Positions 1 through 10,261 of a stretch of DNA of 64,000 nucleotides are shown here, piece after piece. The DNA is from Flectonema sp. DT1601. Taxonomy: Eukaryota > Euglenozoa > Diplonemea > Diplonemida > Diplonemidae. The stretch is taken from NCBI GenBank assembly GCA_964019425.1, contig OZ025835.1:434001-498000 (forward strand). Reading direction: 5' to 3'. The notes under the pieces were generated by a model. That model did no database searches. It was given only the letters and a program-made list of their open reading frames with translations, and was not told the origin of the DNA. How positions within the stretch are numbered: position 1 is the first letter of the stretch; each line of letters opens with the position of its first letter. The position numbers were made by a program, and so were the translations under genes.

Positions 1-2278
1 CTGATGAGGGTGCGCATGATTACCCATCGGTGGTTGTTGTTGAATATAAGGAGGTGCTTGTGACTGTGACTGTGACTGTGATTGGCCATCATGGTGATAC
101 CCAATCGGAGCTGTACCATCACTAAGTTGAGGATGAACGGATGTCTGATACATCGGAGGTGGCTGAGAAGGTGCAGAGTTCGGAGTAGACACATGAGGAT
201 CAGGGTTATGTTGAACTAAAGGAGATTGAAGCTGCTCATAATTCGAAATAATATTTTGTGATTGACCTGCTTCCTGTCCAGACGGATATATCTGGGGATG
301 TGATTGTGATTTCTGATCTTGTTGAGGGAGTTGTGATGTAGTCTGACCTCCCCGCTGTGGTAGCTGTTGTTGTTCTATACTTCTGTAAGGATCTTGACTA
401 TGCTGTACCATCGGAGACGGAATATCATAACCTCCTCCTTGAGGTGCAGGTATACCTCCCCCTTGAGGTGCAGGTATACCTCCTCCTTGAGGTGCAGGTA
501 TACCTCCTCCTTGAGGTGCAGGTATACCTCCCCCTTGAGGTGCAGGTATACCTCCTCCTTGAGGTGCAGGTATACCTCCCCCTTGAGGTGCAGGTATACC
601 TCCCCCTTGAGGTGCAGGTATACCTCCCCCTTGAGGTGCAGGTATACCTCCCCCTTGAGGTGCAGGTATACCTCCCCCTTGAGGTGCAGGTATACCTCCC
701 CCTTGAGGTGCAGGTATACCTCCACCTTGAGGAGGAGGCTGGTCCTGACTCGGATACCCTGAAGGATGAGTTTGAGTCTTTTGTTCCGGCTGCTGAGTTT
801 GTGGATGCTCAACACTTATATAAGAAGGAGGAGGTGGATGTTGATATCCAACTTGTTGATATTGCTGTTGCTGTAAGAACTGCTGTTGATGAACTTGTAA
901 ACTTCTAACAGGAACTTCTTCAGGAGTAGCGTATGGTTGATGTTGTTTACTAGTTGACTGATCAAGGTAATCATAATCGTATGTATCATAAGTACCTATT
1001 GATTCAGTTGCTGGATAGTTTTCATAAGGTGAATGAGAAGAATAGGATTGTTGCGATTGATGTGAAAGATGTTGTTGTGGAGGTAGTTGCCCTGGTAGCC
1101 CATCACTAGCACCACTGTAAGTTCTATTCTGAGGAAGCGCCGCGGGAGTAGCTGGCTGACTCACACCATTCAGAACACCGGCACTACCAGCTTCAACAAG
1201 TTCTCCACCTGAAGTTCGTGAAGCCTCATTGTGTTTCTTAGCCTCTGTCTGCTCACGTGTTCTATGGACATGTAACTGTGTGCATTCAACACCCATTGGA
1301 CAGCATCCCATTCCTCTTGCAAATGAATCGCAGTGCGGTATGGCTGTTGGTCGTAATCTCCATTGAAGATGACAAATACGACATCTTAGTATTGCCCAAC
1401 CTCTCTTAACTCTAACATTATCCCAACTGTTATGTGTACAGGGTTTAGTTAGAGCAACTCCTACTGGTTGACTGCTATTCTGTCCAGTCTGTCCGTTGTC
1501 TCCCTTCAACTGTGGTGTTAAGGAAGTAGTTCGAAAGGTAGTCGGAGAGAAGTGTGAGATGGGATACACTCGCCTGTTTGTATTATTGTTTTTTTTGTTT
1601 TCAAAAAAACACATAAACGACTTTTTTTTTAAGTTACAAAAAACAAACGACAACATACAACTCCATTAGTCTTTCTTTATGAACGCGATATACCCAAAGT
1701 TGTTTAGTGTGATAATTATCTATCTTTGGTGTCAACTCGATTTCATACTCAGCGTTGACAATACCAGTTCCTGGTCCCATGCTATTAAATGAGTGAGGAA
1801 TCCATGTTAAAGTTGATTGACCATTTCCCCAAACTGCTTCAAGGACGCGATTGTAGTGAATACAAACTTCAGCATGGCCGTGAGCTTTTGACTTAGCGAC
1901 AGAATCGTATATATTTATATCTGAATGAGTGTACTTTGATACCCAATCAGTCACCCATCCTTCGTCCATTGCCTGTTGAAATAGAGACCAAGTTCTCTTA
2001 ACAAATTCTACATCTTCATCTTCACTACTCCCATCCCAGGAACATTCAGACGTTCGTTTGTTACTTTTCGGTGTTTTCCCAAGTGTTGTTTTATTCGATT
2101 TTTTATTTTTAAAATCATGTTTTCCTTGTCGAACATCAGTTTCAGGTGCTACACTAGTTGCTCTACTAGACTGTGACTCCTCTTTATGTAATAACTTAAA
2201 AGCATTTACCATGAAGTCCACAGCTGGTTGTGGTCCTTCCGACGCATCGCTGTTCGTCAGGGGCCATGTTAAATCCAT
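1..2278 (-). CDS. NTF2-like / CCCH zinc-finger, Q/P-rich protein (C-terminus off the left edge)
   Basis: Two exons: 2278-1659 and 1573-<1, with an 85-nt GTATGT...CAG intron at 1574-1658. Splicing joins ...RLMEL to RVYPISHF, restoring an NTF2-like ending (aromatic, YRV, then LRVYP). The N-terminal ~210 residues hold this NTF2/SnoaL-like region. Next comes a Cys/His part: a CTHNSWDN stretch, CRICH, then a CCCH-type finger (C-x8-C-x6-C-x3-H, from CDSFARGMGC to QLH, near 1270-1330). The rest, to position 1, is Q/P/S-rich and includes twelve GIPAPQGG octapeptides. The frame is open to the edge, so the protein exceeds 700 residues. CCCH fingers usually bind RNA; an RNA-binding or post-transcriptional role is inference. 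A CAG lies 3 nt upstream of the ATG. The exact family is unknown; the exon join is well supported. Confidence 0.7.
440..727. repeat. 24-bp coding minisatellite, 12 copies
   Basis: The unit reads GGTATACCTGCACCTCAAGG plus 4 bases on the minus strand and is repeated head to tail about twelve times. The copies differ mainly by one C/T change. It encodes GIPAPQGG in the frame shared with the flanking Q/P-rich protein. The other frames are also open only because the period is a multiple of three. Confidence 0.95.
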
Positions 2279-2596
2279 CGCCTGGAATTAGTTATTAAAC
2301 AATATGAGTTTGTTATAAAATATTAAAAAAAAGACGACACTGTTGACGGTGTGGAATGTGTACTTTAATAAATCAGATTTACCTGGCCCAAAATACCCCA
2401 CTTTTTTTGCAAATGGCCCAAAATACACCGAACCTCGGGCTTTGGGAACTTGTAAGTCAATTTGTGTACAGAAACGCTCCCACAGGTTCAATTTATTCGG
2501 ATTTATAACAACTTTCTCCTCAGTTAGTTCCTAATATTCAGGTTAACATGTGATCTCAGAAGTGTTATAAAGAAACGCTGCAGAAGTAACGTAATT

Positions 2597-3455
2597 CAGA
2601 AGTAATTATTTCCAACTGTTGTGAGGGTAGTCTCATCTGACTGTTATTAGTCATAGGAAATTAAACCACAATTCATAAATCATCACTTACCTTGGAGAAG
2701 AACAAGCGAGCAGAAGGCAGTCCCCACAATTCTGCTCACAACTCTGCTTGTCTAGGTTAGGAAGAGCCGACGTCGAAGGATCAAAAAGTAACGTCGCTAT
2801 GAACGCTTGGCTGAGAGAGGGAGGAGGCGGTGAAGTGAAGTACCAGAAAAACAACACTAAGAAGTTTATCAGAAGTAATTATTTCCAACTGTTGTGAGGG
2901 TAGTCTCATCTGACTGTTATTAGTCATAGGAAATTAAACCACAATTTATTAATCATCAGAGAGTACGTGTCAGCATGCATATAAAGACATAACAGCATCA
3001 CAACAAGATCAAGATCACAATGCATACCAGACATGTAGGAGGAGCTAAAGTGAAGTGTTGGAAAAAGAAACAACACTAAGAAGTTTATCAGAAGTAATTA
3101 TTTCCAACTGTTGTGAGGGTAGTCTCATCTGACTGTTATTAGTCATAGGAAATTAAACCACAATTCATAAATCATCACTTACCTTGGAGAAGAACAAGCG
3201 AGCAGAAGGCAGTCCCCACAATTCTGCTCACGTCTCTGCTTGTCTAGGTTAGGAAGAGCCGACGTCGAAGGATCAAAAAGTAACGTCGCTATGAACGCTT
3301 GGCTGAGAGAGGGAGGAGGCGGTGAAGTGAAGTACCAGAAAAACAACACTAAAAAGTTTATCAGAAGTAATTATTTCCAACTGTTGTGAGGGTAGTCTCA
3401 TCTGACTGTTATTAGTCATAGGAAATTAAACCACAATTTATTAATCATCACTTGT
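2597..3455. repeat. Tandem repeats (four ~85-bp cores, 273/219/273-bp spacing) between two genes
   Basis: The core starting CAGAAGTAATTATTTCCAAC recurs at 2597, 2870, 3089 and 3362. Copies 1 and 3 are followed by about 190 further shared bases (near 2690-2865 and 3176-3355). These include ACTTACCTTGG and an inverted repeat (GAGCAGAA/TTCTGCTC nested in CAAGC/GCTTG). On the minus strand each long copy shows a perfect donor consensus (CCAAG then GTAAGT) and, about 75 nt later, GACTAATAACAG, which resembles a branch site plus acceptor. No ORF is supported. It may be a duplicated non-coding exon, a small RNA gene, or plain satellite; the sequence does not decide. Confidence 0.8.
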
Positions 3456-3741
3456 TTTGGGGGAATAAAGACGACGTAAACTCAGATAGATACCAAAGAG
3501 ACCCAAAAACATTTAATTTATAAAAAAAACCTGTTAAAAACGATAACACTAATAAAATAATACTAGAGATAAAAAAAAATATAAAATACAAAAAAAAAAA
3601 CAAGTGAAATCTATTATTATAACAATCACAAAATATCATACGGGTTAGATTAGATTATTGGGTTGGAATGTTGAAGACGATAAAAATTAACTTGAGCCAA
3701 ACTAATATCTGACAATTGCGTTGAATAGTCCGCTGAAGGTA

Positions 3742-5205
3742 TCATTTCTTAGTAACAACAATAAGTCCCCTAACTTCGAAACCAACCTCAGCCGGTGTTT
3801 TGTTTTCATCAATCGCCTCACCTGGAGAGAACTTAGGAAGTCCAGTAGCATTACGATAAAGTGAGAAACCACTTAAGTCATCAATTCCAAGACTCTCTTG
3901 AAGTATAGAATACGATGATTTAAATGTTTTCTTTTTAGGTATCGAACAAACTGTTGCAGGACGCGCAGCTCCATCAGGACACGGCCAGTTGTCACCTACC
4001 AATCCGATTCGAACCATCTCTGCTGGTTCTTCTGGTTGTGTTGGAAGAGGAATTTCTTGTTTCATTGGGACTGGTGCTTGAGTCTCAGGGATTGGTGTTT
4101 CTTCTCTAACAATGGGAAGGTTTACTTTTTTTGACGCGGTTGATGTTTGTGAATCTGACCTGCCTCTCACTTCTTTACCAACAGAAACTTGTTGTTGAGG
4201 AATTGGATTTTCACGTCTGCTGCTCTCTCGAGAACTTTTTGAACTTTTCGAACTTTTTGATGAGGAGCTCTTGTGTGACTGCTGCCCAACAGAAGAGGCA
4301 ACTGATTGCTTTCTAATTGGAAGTTGGATATCATTCTGAGGAGGTCGATCAGAATCAGAACTCAACTTCCTACTACTCGGATCATAATTAATATAAGAAC
4401 CAGGATTGTTACTTCTAACAGCTGCTACTTCACAAGTTAATTGTGTACATCGAAGTGTTAATTCAGAAACTTGTTTTTGAAGAGACATAACAGTTGACGG
4501 TTTCATGTCAATACAAACATCAGCTCCTTGTTCGTGACCAACACTAATTGGTTGTGTCATTGAAGGAGGATAAAATGAGTACAACGACCCAAGGGTTATT
4601 GGGATCTTTCCAAACAAAACAGGTTCATCATCATGTGTTTGAGTTGAGATATTTCGAGTATTACTTCCCATGAAAGTATTCGTCGTCGATGAACTGATTT
4701 TCTGTTGATTTAGTTGTTGTTGAAGTTCAGCTTTCCGACCGCGTGCTACCCAATCTGATTGAGGTGCTGATTCTAATTTTTTTAACTCATTTTCTAAAGA
4801 TGAATATGACGGAGTGTTTTGATCTCCTTTCTGTCCGACTAACGATGCCAACCACGGGTTTGTTTGAGACAAATCATCATTCGGTCGCTGTTGATGTTGC
4901 TGCTGCTGCTGCTGCTGTTTTCCCATTTGGGTAATAACCCCTTGAGATCTTTGTAAGGCCACTCTCATATCCAAGGCTTGTTTTCGCAACATGTCTTTTT
5001 CTTGTTGAAGAGTCGTTATCATGTGTAACATATCTTCTTTATCACGATCTGCTACCTGATTGGACATCACACCTCCACCTGTTGAATAGCTATTCACAGA
5101 ATGACCAGTGTATGATTTCACCTGCTGCTGAGTTGCTTCTCTTCTGGGAGGAGAGACATGTCGCACTGAAGAGTACGGCGATGCCGGCCACATATGTGAA
5201 GGCAT
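3742..5205 (-). CDS. Unrecognised Q/S-rich coiled-coil protein with a conserved-looking C-terminal domain
   Basis: About 487 residues from the ATG at 5205 (MPSHMWPASPYSS). The open frame extends to 5262 only through a non-ATG start, and CCAGCAG lies directly before this ATG, so 5205 is the likely start. In order: a Pro/Ser-rich head, a coiled coil (LQQEKDMLRKQALDM), a polyglutamine run, a second heptad-like stretch (MSLQKQVSELTLRC), and a Ser/Lys-rich segment. The last ~90 residues are compact (VRIGLVGDNWPCPDG to GLIVVTKK) with alternating beta-like segments. That layout faintly recalls a doublecortin or ubiquitin-like fold, but I would not name it. Function unknown; possibly a cytoskeletal or scaffold protein (inference). 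Confidence 0.65.
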   Translation of the reverse strand: MPSHMWPASPYSSVRHVSPPRREATQQQVKSYTGHSVNSYSTGGGVMSNQVADRDKEDMLHMITTLQQEKDMLRKQALDMRVALQRSQGVITQMGKQQQQQQQHQQRPNDDLSQTNPWLASLVGQKGDQNTPSYSSLENELKKLESAPQSDWVARGRKAELQQQLNQQKISSSTTNTFMGSNTRNISTQTHDDEPVLFGKIPITLGSLYSFYPPSMTQPISVGHEQGADVCIDMKPSTVMSLQKQVSELTLRCTQLTCEVAAVRSNNPGSYINYDPSSRKLSSDSDRPPQNDIQLPIRKQSVASSVGQQSHKSSSSKSSKSSKSSRESSRRENPIPQQQVSVGKEVRGRSDSQTSTASKKVNLPIVREETPIPETQAPVPMKQEIPLPTQPEEPAEMVRIGLVGDNWPCPDGAARPATVCSIPKKKTFKSSYSILQESLGIDDLSGFSLYRNATGLPKFSPGEAIDENKTPAEVGFEVRGLIVVTKK

Positions 5206-5731
5206 CTGCTGGTTTAATAAATAACACTTTATAATTATATAAATATTAGATGGTAAGTTCACAATGACGAGCTTCCCCTAAAATAAAAAATTCTTTAAAT
5301 AAATAATAGAATAATACTATTTAACAAATTCAAATCAAGTGGACGCGCACCATGTGAACAAAAAAAAAAAGAAAATTTGATTCTGAGTTGCTTCTTTAAG
5401 CCCCTGAGAGAGAGAAAGGAGGGGCTGAGCGGCTTTTTCGTTCTCCTTTTTTTTTTTTGATATTCATTCATTCAATATATATTTTTTTATTCTTTTTACT
5501 ATTTTTCAATGCTGATTACAGCAACAGTAAAACATGCTTTCGAAATATGACATGAGAAAGTGTCTTTAAACAAACTTCACCTTTCACACCTGACTTCAGG
5601 ATCGAGACAGTGCTGAGTCATGCAGTCAGGTTGGGGAAGATGACTATCAATTCTACCTTACAAGAGCAGCGAGATAGGTTTTATATTTCCCTTCGAAAAT
5701 AATAATAAATAACAATAACAAGAAGGCGGTC
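5206..5731. other. Intergenic region
   Basis: AT-rich spacer between two minus-strand genes with a poly(A)/poly(T) run and short AT repeats. I see no ORF or RNA gene. It should hold the 3' UTR of the helicase gene to its right and the leader of the gene to its left. Confidence 0.6.
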
Positions 5732-8700
5732 TTACAGACCCCGTTCCTTCATCATGCGACTTCTGACGTCCTGAAGACGTTTTCGTTCAGCGTCTTGGGA
5801 TTTTGTTTTCGATGTGGCCATTTTCGATACCAACGACTCAACGAATCCCATTGGAGACGGACCTTCTGTATCCCATGCTGACTCGTCAAATTCCATAACA
5901 GAAACTACTGTTGGATCATCAATCAGTGTAGTGTCAACATTATTAAGACCTCCAACTTTAACATATTCTTGATAGGCTTCTTGCTCTTCCTGACCAGCTG
6001 CATCGGAACTATCTTCGAGAAGGAGGGATTCGTGTCGCATTATTTTTTGAATCACAACAGATCGTCTCTGAAGTTGTTGTACGAGATGCCGCAGAAGGGG
6101 GTCAGATTCAATACATCGTTTTGTTTCGTGTTTTAATTTTTTCTGAGCATCGAGTGGCAATTCTGGGACATTTTGCAAATCCGAAAAAGCATTTTCAATA
6201 TTAGTTCCTCTCACGTTATCCCTCGACGGGATCGCGTCGTCGATAATTTTTCTTTGAATCCACTCCTTTGAAACACACGAGTTGAAAATTTGAGCCTCCG
6301 GCGTACCATCACTAATCAATCTGTATATTGACACTGGATTCTTTAACCCGTATCTATAGCACCTAAAGATTGCTTGTTGGTCGATTGCAGGATTGTACGA
6401 GACATCGAACAGAACAGCTTTATGTGCTGTACATAAATTAATACCAACTCCTCCAGCACGTGTTGAGATTAAGAAGGCTGCTGGACCTGAAATCTTTTGA
6501 AACTGATTTATTGAATTCTTTCTATCTTGATCTGATGATCGGCCATCCAAACGAAACACATTTCTTCGAATTAAAAGGGAAACGTATTTTCCTAAAAAAT
6601 CAAGTGTTTGAGTAAACTGAGAGAAGATCAATACTTTTTCTTTATTCTTCGCAACGTACTCGAGGATGAACATGAGAGCCGATAGTTTTGCTGAATTCGC
6701 AACTTTCTCTTTCACATATTCCGGATGAAGCAAAGTGTTATTAGCCCACGTGACAGACCCAGAAATATCGATTTGCTCCTCGTAGAAATCTGTTACTATT
6801 TTATCCTCAACAGCTTGTTGTTTAGCTAATAAGAAATCTCGTAACAAGTCAGGGTGACCTCCTAATTTGTTCAACACACTTTGATAATACAAGAGACTCG
6901 TACCACCTCTAGCATGGTGAGACGATGGGTTATTGACGTATGATAGACGAAAGTCTTCGTAAGCTCGTTTTTGATAATCTGAAAGAGGACAATAAACAAT
7001 GAACTCACTCTTCTTTGGAAGAGATTGTTGTAAAATAGTTTGATCCTTTCTTTGAACGAATGGTTTTAATTCAGCCATCAGAATGAACGACCTCTGCTTC
7101 ATTAGTGAGATCTGAGTACTGGTGCTGTCATTACGTTGACCTTGTAAGATTGGTGTTTGAAAATATTTCAAAAACGACTGTTTTGGAAAATATTTAGGCA
7201 AACAGAAATCAATCATAGACCAATACTCCAACAAATTATTCTGAAGTGGTGTTCCCGTTAGGATTACTCTCTTGTTTGTTTTTATTTGTTTTAGTGCTAC
7301 GGAGACACTGGACTTGTCACTTCGCATCACATGACCTTCATCACAGAACACTATGTCAGGACCTGGATCTCTTAAATTATGAAGAAGCATATTTTTTATT
7401 TTATCACTACACGACATCTGTCTGCCTTTGTACGAACCAGTGATTCTTGAATATTGTTCGTACGATAATATTAGTACACCACCACTGGTTTGCCATTGCT
7501 GGGTGATTTCTGCTTTCTGAGCCAATGTTCCGTTTGACAATATCATAAAAAGAGGAATATCGAGATCGATTCCAGAACGTTCTTTCCAGGTGCTAAATTC
7601 CACTTCCCAGTTCGACAATGTACTTTTGGGAGCCAACACAATGGCGTTTCGAATTTTCTTTTGTTGAAACAAGAGTCTAATGAATATCAAAATCTGTCCA
7701 GTCTTACCAAGACCCATTGAGTGTGCTAATATACACCCTAGTAGGGCTGGGTCATTGCTTTCTAATTGTGGGTATCGACGCTCTCGGACGATGATGTTTT
7801 TCCAAAGGAATCGAAGTCCTTCAAGTTGATGAGGTTTGATGATGTCGCTGCAAGTTTCGGTTAATTTTACTTCTGGAGTTGAATCAAAACTAGCCCAGAG
7901 ATCAATCACTTCTTTCTGATGTCCATTTCTTATTTTATGTTCTTCTTCTTGTCGATCCATCAGACGATGTATTTCTATTAATTTCTGTCTCGCCTCATTA
8001 TCATCAATTGCCATAGCACGAGCCTTAACGTCAAGTGTTGTGTTTCTCTTTTCATTGCGAGTCTGAACATTAGTCTCTGTCTGTTGATGTAGTCTTGCTG
8101 CTTTATCCGCATGCTGACAAACTATACAATCTGGATTGATAGCACTTGGAGGACATATGCAATGCTTTACGAGGACTTCTTCTCTTCTGACTGCTTTCAT
8201 CTTTCTTACTTTAACCTTTTGTGGTGTTGGTTGATTGATGCAAGTGGGGCAGTTTGGATGTCTCGCATCACCAGGTTTACATAAACAATGTGAAGTGATA
8301 GGAACTACTGGAGTATAATGCTGTAGTGATGATGGTGATGGTCGTGGATTATTCAAAGTTTGATGTTTCTGCACCGTTTGCAAACTTTCAATTTTTGCTC
8401 TCTTCACCATCTCATCATCTGACGAAAACGAAGAAGACGACGAACTCTCAGAGTCGCTACTGGTGGAAGTGTCATTTCTTTTATTCTTTTCACAAGAAGT
8501 ATTATTACGAACCACTTGAGGAGTCGGAGTTTTCACTCGCATTGACATCTTCTTCGGTTGTGGTAGCCACGCTGTCTTCTTCCCGAAACCTTTAACAGGT
8601 GCAGTTGGGTTTTTCACGCTCACCGGAGGTTGCTTTACCAACACTTTAATTCCGGTAGTAGTTATATGTGTTTGTATTCCTGGAGGAGCTATCAGAGAAC

Positions 8701-9793
8701 CTTTCGTTAGCTGTGAGTTACCCTGTTGAGTAGTACAACTGTTGTTGTGGCTCACTGCAGGCTGCACACGCGCAGCTCCGTTAGACGCGGACATCACACG
8801 ACTAGTATCCCGGGTTTGGTCAGCGTTCAGTAATGCGGCCGCTGCTGTTGGTGCTGGTGAAGGAGCCGGTACCTGGGCCGGTGCTGGTGATGTTGATGCC
8901 GGTGCTGGTGCTGGTGCTGGTGCTGGTGCTGGTGCTGGTGCTGGTGCTGGTGCTGGTGCTGGTGCTGGTGCTGGTGCTGGTGCTGGTGCTGGTGCTGGTG
9001 CTGGTGCTGGTGCTGGTGCTGGTGCTGGTGCTGGTGCTGGTGCTGGTGCTGGTGCTGGTGCTGGTGCTGGTGCTGGTGCTGGTGCTGGTGCTGGTGCTGG
9101 TGCTGGTGCTGGTGCTGGTGCTGGTGCTGGTGCTGGTGCTGGTGCTGGTGCTGGTGCTGGTGCTGGTGCTGGTGCTGGTGCTGGTGCTGGTGCTGGTGCT
9201 GGTGCTGGTGCTGGTGCTGGTGCTGGTGCTGGTGCTGGTGCTGGTGCTGGTGCTGGTGCTGGTGCTGGTGCTGGTGCTGGTGCTGGTGCTGGTGCTGGTG
9301 CTGGTGCTGGTGCTGGTGCTGGTGCTGGTGCTGGTGTCGGTGCCGGTGCCGGTGCCGGTGCTGGTGATGTTGATGCCGGTGCTGGTGCTGGTGCTGGTGC
9401 TGGTGTTGGTGTCGGTGTCAAAGGCGTTGCTGCTACTGTGGCTGAAGGTAGTGGAGGTTGCTGACATAGCGGCTGCTCAACAGGCGTAGGATTCGAAGGA
9501 GCTGCGGTTAGAACTCCCCGCCCCCCACCAAGAGAAGTGTTTACATTTAAAGTACAACTGATTACTGGCGGAGTGTTCTCAACTTCACGAATTGGATTCA
9601 TCAACTTCTCACTTCCATTATCAAATATTGACTTCCCAGTTGATATGATATTATCACAAGTTGGTACTTTATTAGATTCTGACTGAACGGAACTATCTGC
9701 TGCTGCCGTCAACAAGTCTTCTGAAATAGAACTTCCATCAGAAGGAGAGACAACAAGAATTGACCTGTTTGGGTAACAGTCATCGGTAGTCAT
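5732..9793 (-). CDS. SNF2-family helicase, ATRX/ARIP4 (RAD54L2)-like, with a long Pro-Ala tract
   Basis: A 1353-residue single-exon ORF. A disordered N-terminus carries an (Ala-Pro)n tract at residues ~131-304. Two Cys clusters follow: C-x-C-x9-C-x2-C near 503-517 (CLCKPGDARHPNCPTC) and 544-560 (CICPPSAINPDCIVC). The ATPase core begins with HQLEGLRFLWKN. Walker A is SMGLGKT (~689), and the motif II box is DEGH (~816), typical of ATRX/ARIP4 rather than the DEAH/DESH of other SNF2 groups. Motif III is LTGTPLQN; the C-terminal helicase lobe has STRAGGVGIN (~1108) and QQAIFRCYRYG (~1137). Proteins of this group translocate on DNA to remodel chromatin in the nucleus. It is paralogous to the next gene upstream. 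A candidate acceptor (TTTTACAG) lies ~60 nt before the ATG. Subfamily placement rests on motifs only. Confidence 0.9.
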   Translation of the reverse strand: MTTDDCYPNRSILVVSPSDGSSISEDLLTAAADSSVQSESNKVPTCDNIISTGKSIFDNGSEKLMNPIREVENTPPVISCTLNVNTSLGGGRGVLTAAPSNPTPVEQPLCQQPPLPSATVAATPLTPTPTPAPAPAPAPASTSPAPAPAPAPTPAPAPAPAPAPAPAPAPAPAPAPAPAPAPAPAPAPAPAPAPAPAPAPAPAPAPAPAPAPAPAPAPAPAPAPAPAPAPAPAPAPAPAPAPAPAPAPAPAPAPAPAPAPAPAPAPAPAPAPAPAPAPAPAPAPAPAPAPAPAPAPAPASTSPAPAQVPAPSPAPTAAAALLNADQTRDTSRVMSASNGAARVQPAVSHNNSCTTQQGNSQLTKGSLIAPPGIQTHITTTGIKVLVKQPPVSVKNPTAPVKGFGKKTAWLPQPKKMSMRVKTPTPQVVRNNTSCEKNKRNDTSTSSDSESSSSSSFSSDDEMVKRAKIESLQTVQKHQTLNNPRPSPSSLQHYTPVVPITSHCLCKPGDARHPNCPTCINQPTPQKVKVRKMKAVRREEVLVKHCICPPSAINPDCIVCQHADKAARLHQQTETNVQTRNEKRNTTLDVKARAMAIDDNEARQKLIEIHRLMDRQEEEHKIRNGHQKEVIDLWASFDSTPEVKLTETCSDIIKPHQLEGLRFLWKNIIVRERRYPQLESNDPALLGCILAHSMGLGKTGQILIFIRLLFQQKKIRNAIVLAPKSTLSNWEVEFSTWKERSGIDLDIPLFMILSNGTLAQKAEITQQWQTSGGVLILSYEQYSRITGSYKGRQMSCSDKIKNMLLHNLRDPGPDIVFCDEGHVMRSDKSSVSVALKQIKTNKRVILTGTPLQNNLLEYWSMIDFCLPKYFPKQSFLKYFQTPILQGQRNDSTSTQISLMKQRSFILMAELKPFVQRKDQTILQQSLPKKSEFIVYCPLSDYQKRAYEDFRLSYVNNPSSHHARGGTSLLYYQSVLNKLGGHPDLLRDFLLAKQQAVEDKIVTDFYEEQIDISGSVTWANNTLLHPEYVKEKVANSAKLSALMFILEYVAKNKEKVLIFSQFTQTLDFLGKYVSLLIRRNVFRLDGRSSDQDRKNSINQFQKISGPAAFLISTRAGGVGINLCTAHKAVLFDVSYNPAIDQQAIFRCYRYGLKNPVSIYRLISDGTPEAQIFNSCVSKEWIQRKIIDDAIPSRDNVRGTNIENAFSDLQNVPELPLDAQKKLKHETKRCIESDPLLRHLVQQLQRRSVVIQKIMRHESLLLEDSSDAAGQEEQEAYQEYVKVGGLNNVDTTLIDDPTVVSVMEFDESAWDTEGPSPMGFVESLVSKMATSKTKSQDAERKRLQDVRSRMMKERGL
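8901..9332. repeat. (GGTGCT)72 hexanucleotide microsatellite in coding sequence
   Basis: About 432 bp of uninterrupted GGTGCT (plus strand), read as Ala-Pro on the minus strand. Imperfect extensions at both sides contain TGATGTTGATGCC islands. All three frames of both strands are open through it, so the Gly-Ala, Leu-Val and Ser-Thr readings are shadows. Copy number is likely unstable and may be misassembled. Confidence 0.97.
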
Positions 9794-10261
9794 TTAGTTA
9801 CCCCTCGTTGTTTACTTTAATGTCATTAAATTTATTTTGTTAAAATATTTCTGTAAAATAAAAAAAGAAAAATCAACACTCTCCACTCCACCCATCTTAT
9901 GTTACCTTAACTCGTAATAATAAAAGGGTTCACGTCTTTCACTTATATTTTTTTCTTCTCCTGTTATAAAAAAGTGTTTACCTACTAAACGAAAACCGAG
10001 AGACCTAAGAGGGGAGAAGGTACGTCACTTCCAAAAAGTTGTTTAATTTTATTGAATGGTATTTTATAGTAACGATTCGATTCCTGAAAAAGAACTAACT
10101 GAAAAAAAGAGCAGAACGATTAATAATAAGAAAATTCGATGATCGTAAGTAACTAAAACATGACCCGATGGCTATGTCACAACAACGAGGTTAGACGTTC
10201 CCCCCCTCTCAACACACATTAAATTAAATAAATCTAAAAAAAAAAAAAAAAACAGAGAGAT
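9794..10261. other. Intergenic region between the two helicase paralogues
   Basis: AT-rich spacer with short homopolymers. On the minus strand it contains a TTATTTTACAG candidate acceptor serving the helicase gene on its left. No ORF, tRNA or repeat was seen. Confidence 0.6.

Noticed and set aside
357-908. Plus- and minus-strand repeat ORFs (LEVQVYLP, RCRYTSPL, EVYLHLKG)
   Set aside because: They are shadows of the 24-bp minisatellite. The GIPAPQGG frame is the one continuous with the Q/P-rich protein.
2690-2800. Spliced-leader RNA gene
   Set aside because: The donor consensus fits, but I see no Sm site and no match to known euglenozoan or dinoflagellate leaders. Kept only as a hypothesis in the findings.
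8742-9489. Long Gly-Ala, Leu-Val and Ser-Thr repeat ORFs over the GGTGCT tract
   Set aside because: They are alternative readings of a hexanucleotide repeat. The minus-strand Ala-Pro frame continues into a real helicase on both sides.
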